Source: a bacterium
GTDB taxonomy: Bacteria > Electryoneota > Electryoneia > Electryoneales > Electryoneaceae
Direction of reading: 5' to 3'
Length of the DNA stretch: 6,451 nt
Assembly (NCBI GenBank): GCA_014729955.1
Contig: WJJA01000280.1
Coordinates: forward strand, 1 to 6,451
The notes below the pieces were generated by a model that saw only the letters and a program-made list of their open reading frames with translations, was not told the origin of the DNA and searched no databases. How positions within the stretch are numbered: the stretch's first letter is position 1; the number at the start of each line of letters is the position of its first letter. Of this stretch, positions 4,646 to 6,451 are shown piece after piece. The position numbers and the translations under genes were made by a program.

Positions 4646-6052
4646 ATGAGCGAAAGCCGATTGAAACTGGATGTTACTCGCATGATGGCTGATGCGATTG
4701 GCAAAGGCTACGGCGTATCATCGGGCGAAATTGAACAGATCTGGCCTCGGGTGATGAACTTGCTGCAGGGTCTCGAAGCGCGCCGAAAATCCGGTGAGTT
4801 GCCGTTTTACACGCTGCACGAAAATGAGGATATGGTCTCGCGCATCGAAGAGTATGCGGAAAAGGTACGAGGCAGGTTCAAGAACCTGGTATTGATCGGT
4901 ATCGGAGGCAGCGCACTGGGTCCGATTGCATTGGCGGATGCTCTGCTCCCATTGAACTGGAACCACCTCTCGGACGAAGAACGTAAGGCTCCAAGGTTTT
5001 TTGTGCCGGACAACCCGGACCCGGAATACCTTGGGGCGGTGATGGAAGTCTGCCCGCCGGAAGACACGCTTTATAACATCGTAACAAAATCCGGCGGCAC
5101 CGCCGAGACGATGGCTGCCTACCTCGCAGTGATGACACCGCTGAAAGAAGCACTGCCCGAGGAATGGCGTGAGCATCTTGTTTTCACTACCGATCCGAGT
5201 AAGGGCAACCTGCGCAAAATCGCGCGCAACGAAGGGATCACCGCCTTTTCCATCCCTTCGGGAGTCGGAGGACGTTTCAGCGTGATGACCTCGGTCGGCC
5301 TTCTGCCCGCAGCATTGCTGGGTATCAACATCCGCGATCTGCTCGCTGGAGCCGCCGAGCAGTCGGAGAAGGTCTTCAACCGTGAGTTCGAGACCAACCC
5401 GTCAGCAGCGTATGCCGCCCTGCAATACCTGGCTCATACGCAACGCGGCGCGAGGATGCATGTCATGATGCCCTACGCCAATTCCCTGTATCGCGTTGCA
5501 GACTGGTTTCGACAGCTTTGGGCGGAGTCGTTGGGCAAACGGATGAACCTGCAGGGCGAGGTTGTGAACACCGGACCCACTCCGATTGCCGCCCTGGGGG
5601 CGACCGATCAGCACAGCCAGGTACAGCTCTATGTTGAGGGTCCGCACGATAAGACCTTCACGTTCGTGGTTCCGAGAAATTTCCGTCGTAAGGTCCATTG
5701 CGGCAAACACCATTCGGATATCGAGTCGGTGGATTACCTCGCGGGACTGGATGTAGGAGTGTTGCTGCGTGCCGAGGCGGAAGCGACACAACGTGCGCTC
5801 ACTGCCGCCCATCGACCTAATATGACGTTTGTGCTTGAAGAGATCGCACCGGATACCATCGGCGAGTTGTTGTACCTGCTCGAAGCAGCCACACTGGTCG
5901 CCGGCGGATTGTACGAAGTGAATCCGCTCGACCAGCCCGGCGTTGAAGCAGGAAAAGTCGCGACCTATGCCCTGCTGGGTCGAAGCGGGTACGAAGACCA
6001 TCGTGCCGAAATTGAAAAGGAACGACAGCGTCCTTCCAAGATCGTTCAATAG
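4646..6052 (+). CDS. pgi: Glucose-6-phosphate isomerase
   Basis: The product is a 468-residue cytoplasmic enzyme that interconverts glucose 6-phosphate and fructose 6-phosphate in glycolysis and gluconeogenesis. Two sugar-isomerase (SIS) domains are seen. The first carries VLIGIGGSALGPIALADAL (82-100) and TKSGGTAETMAAYLAV, the phosphate-binding loop. GVGGRFSVMTSVGLLPAALL contains the PGI signature G-G-R-[FY]-S. The second domain shows QLWAESLGKRMN and GPTPIAALGATDQHSQVQLY, continuing to VEGPHDKTFTFV. The length and the latter motif are of the shorter bacterial type (about 450 residues, as in Bacillus), not the 550-residue E. coli/animal type. ATG 4646 is chosen because GGGAG (4635-4639) lies 6 nt before it; the frame is open back to 4550, but that part lies in the leader and lacks family similarity. 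Transcription probably starts at the promoter around 4552. The CRP-like gene follows after 15 nt. Confidence 0.96.
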   Translation: MSESRLKLDVTRMMADAIGKGYGVSSGEIEQIWPRVMNLLQGLEARRKSGELPFYTLHENEDMVSRIEEYAEKVRGRFKNLVLIGIGGSALGPIALADALLPLNWNHLSDEERKAPRFFVPDNPDPEYLGAVMEVCPPEDTLYNIVTKSGGTAETMAAYLAVMTPLKEALPEEWREHLVFTTDPSKGNLRKIARNEGITAFSIPSGVGGRFSVMTSVGLLPAALLGINIRDLLAGAAEQSEKVFNREFETNPSAAYAALQYLAHTQRGARMHVMMPYANSLYRVADWFRQLWAESLGKRMNLQGEVVNTGPTPIAALGATDQHSQVQLYVEGPHDKTFTFVVPRNFRRKVHCGKHHSDIESVDYLAGLDVGVLLRAEAEATQRALTAAHRPNMTFVLEEIAPDTIGELLYLLEAATLVAGGLYEVNPLDQPGVEAGKVATYALLGRSGYEDHRAEIEKERQRPSKIVQ

Positions 6053-6067
6053 CGAGCAGACAACCGC

Positions 6068-6451
6068 ATGGCGCCCCCGATTCGTCACGTTGATCAAGGA
6101 GACATTATCTGGAAAGCCGGTCAGCAACAAGACCATGCGTTTTCCATTGTAAAGGGGTATGTGCGCCTGTTTCGTGAGCATGAAGGATCCGTGCTTACCT
6201 TCCACCAGCTTGGGCCGGGCGAGTTGCTGGGTGCGGAATGCCTTATCGAGCCGCAGGCACTTCAGTATTCCGCGCGTGCTGCTTCCGATGTTGCCCTGAT
6301 TCCGATTGGAAGGGAGGAGTTACGCCTCGAACTGCAGCAGACATCCTCCTGGCTTTCGCGGTTTGTGATGAGAACCCTTCGTGACGAAATCGCAGGCAAC
6401 CGGGAATACCGGACACACTTTCTTGCGCTCTACAGCGTCACACACCAGGCA
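6068..6451 (+). CDS. CRP/FNR-family regulator, cyclic-nucleotide-binding domain (partial, 3' cut by window)
   Basis: An open frame begins at ATG 6068 and runs for 128 codons to the window end without a stop. It encodes the beta-roll ligand-binding domain of CRP/FNR-type regulators: GDIIWKAGQQQDHAFSIVKG (11-30), YVRLFREHEGSVLTFHQLGP (31-50), GELLGAECLIE (51-61), then SARAASDVALIPIGREEL (68-85). A helix (about 82-112) that would serve as dimerisation helix C follows. The winged helix-turn-helix domain would lie beyond the window, so DNA binding is assumed from the family. In CRP the phosphate-binding cassette carries an R-S pair before the next strand; here the matching positions read Q-Y-S, so cAMP may not be the ligand. 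No cysteine cluster typical of FNR is visible in this part. The Shine-Dalgarno is weak. The 15-nt gap after pgi suggests co-transcription, and the next gene or the regulator itself may act on carbon metabolism, but that is conjecture. Confidence 0.82.
   Translation, partial: MAPPIRHVDQGDIIWKAGQQQDHAFSIVKGYVRLFREHEGSVLTFHQLGPGELLGAECLIEPQALQYSARAASDVALIPIGREELRLELQQTSSWLSRFVMRTLRDEIAGNREYRTHFLALYSVTHQA

Noticed and set aside
5402..6205. 267-codon minus-strand open frame opposite pgi
   Set aside because: It is antisense to the clearly recognisable second domain of Pgi and the start of the CRP-like gene. Its translation shows no recognisable motif, so it is a by-product of codon use.

Overview
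The window holds nine protein-coding genes, all on the + strand and tightly packed. Base composition looks moderately GC-rich throughout, and no mobile element, CRISPR array, tRNA or rRNA is visible. The gene order ileS - dksA-like - lspA, a DksA relative that keeps only one zinc-finger cysteine, and a TTG-N20-TATCTTTG promoter (the TAnnTTTG -7 class of Bacteroidota) together suggest the Bacteroidota/Chlorobi/Rhodothermia side of the FCB group. Clear Shine-Dalgarno sites before several genes fit Chlorobi- or Rhodothermia-like lineages better than classical Bacteroides. This placement is an inference from context, not a phylogeny.

Region 1 (1-1446) is housekeeping: the C-terminal end of isoleucyl-tRNA synthetase (ileS), a DksA/TraR-family regulator, and lipoprotein signal peptidase (lspA). 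Gaps are 21 nt or less, and dksA and lspA overlap by 4 nt if lspA starts at its TTG.

Region 2 (1451-3669) is the least ordinary part. It encodes a secreted, membrane-anchored TPM-domain protein with a glycine/phenylalanine-rich tail, a cytoplasmic nucleotidyltransferase-fold protein with a D-x-N active-site motif, and a LemA-family membrane protein. TPM and LemA proteins often occur together; here a nucleotidyltransferase-like gene lies between them.

Region 3 (3680-4536) is a DUF62-type SAM hydrolase (SAM hydroxide adenosyltransferase), followed by a strong intrinsic terminator that closes the long co-directional run. A Bacteroidota-type promoter overlaps this terminator.

Region 4 (4537-6451) is a second transcription unit: glucose-6-phosphate isomerase (pgi), then, 15 nt later, a CRP/FNR-type cyclic-nucleotide-binding-domain regulator that runs off the window end before its DNA-binding domain.

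Most of the window is ordinary core genome. I see no clear undescribed defence or mobile system. The best candidates for follow-up are the TPM-nucleotidyltransferase-LemA cluster, the degenerate DksA zinc finger, and the terminator/promoter overlap ahead of pgi.
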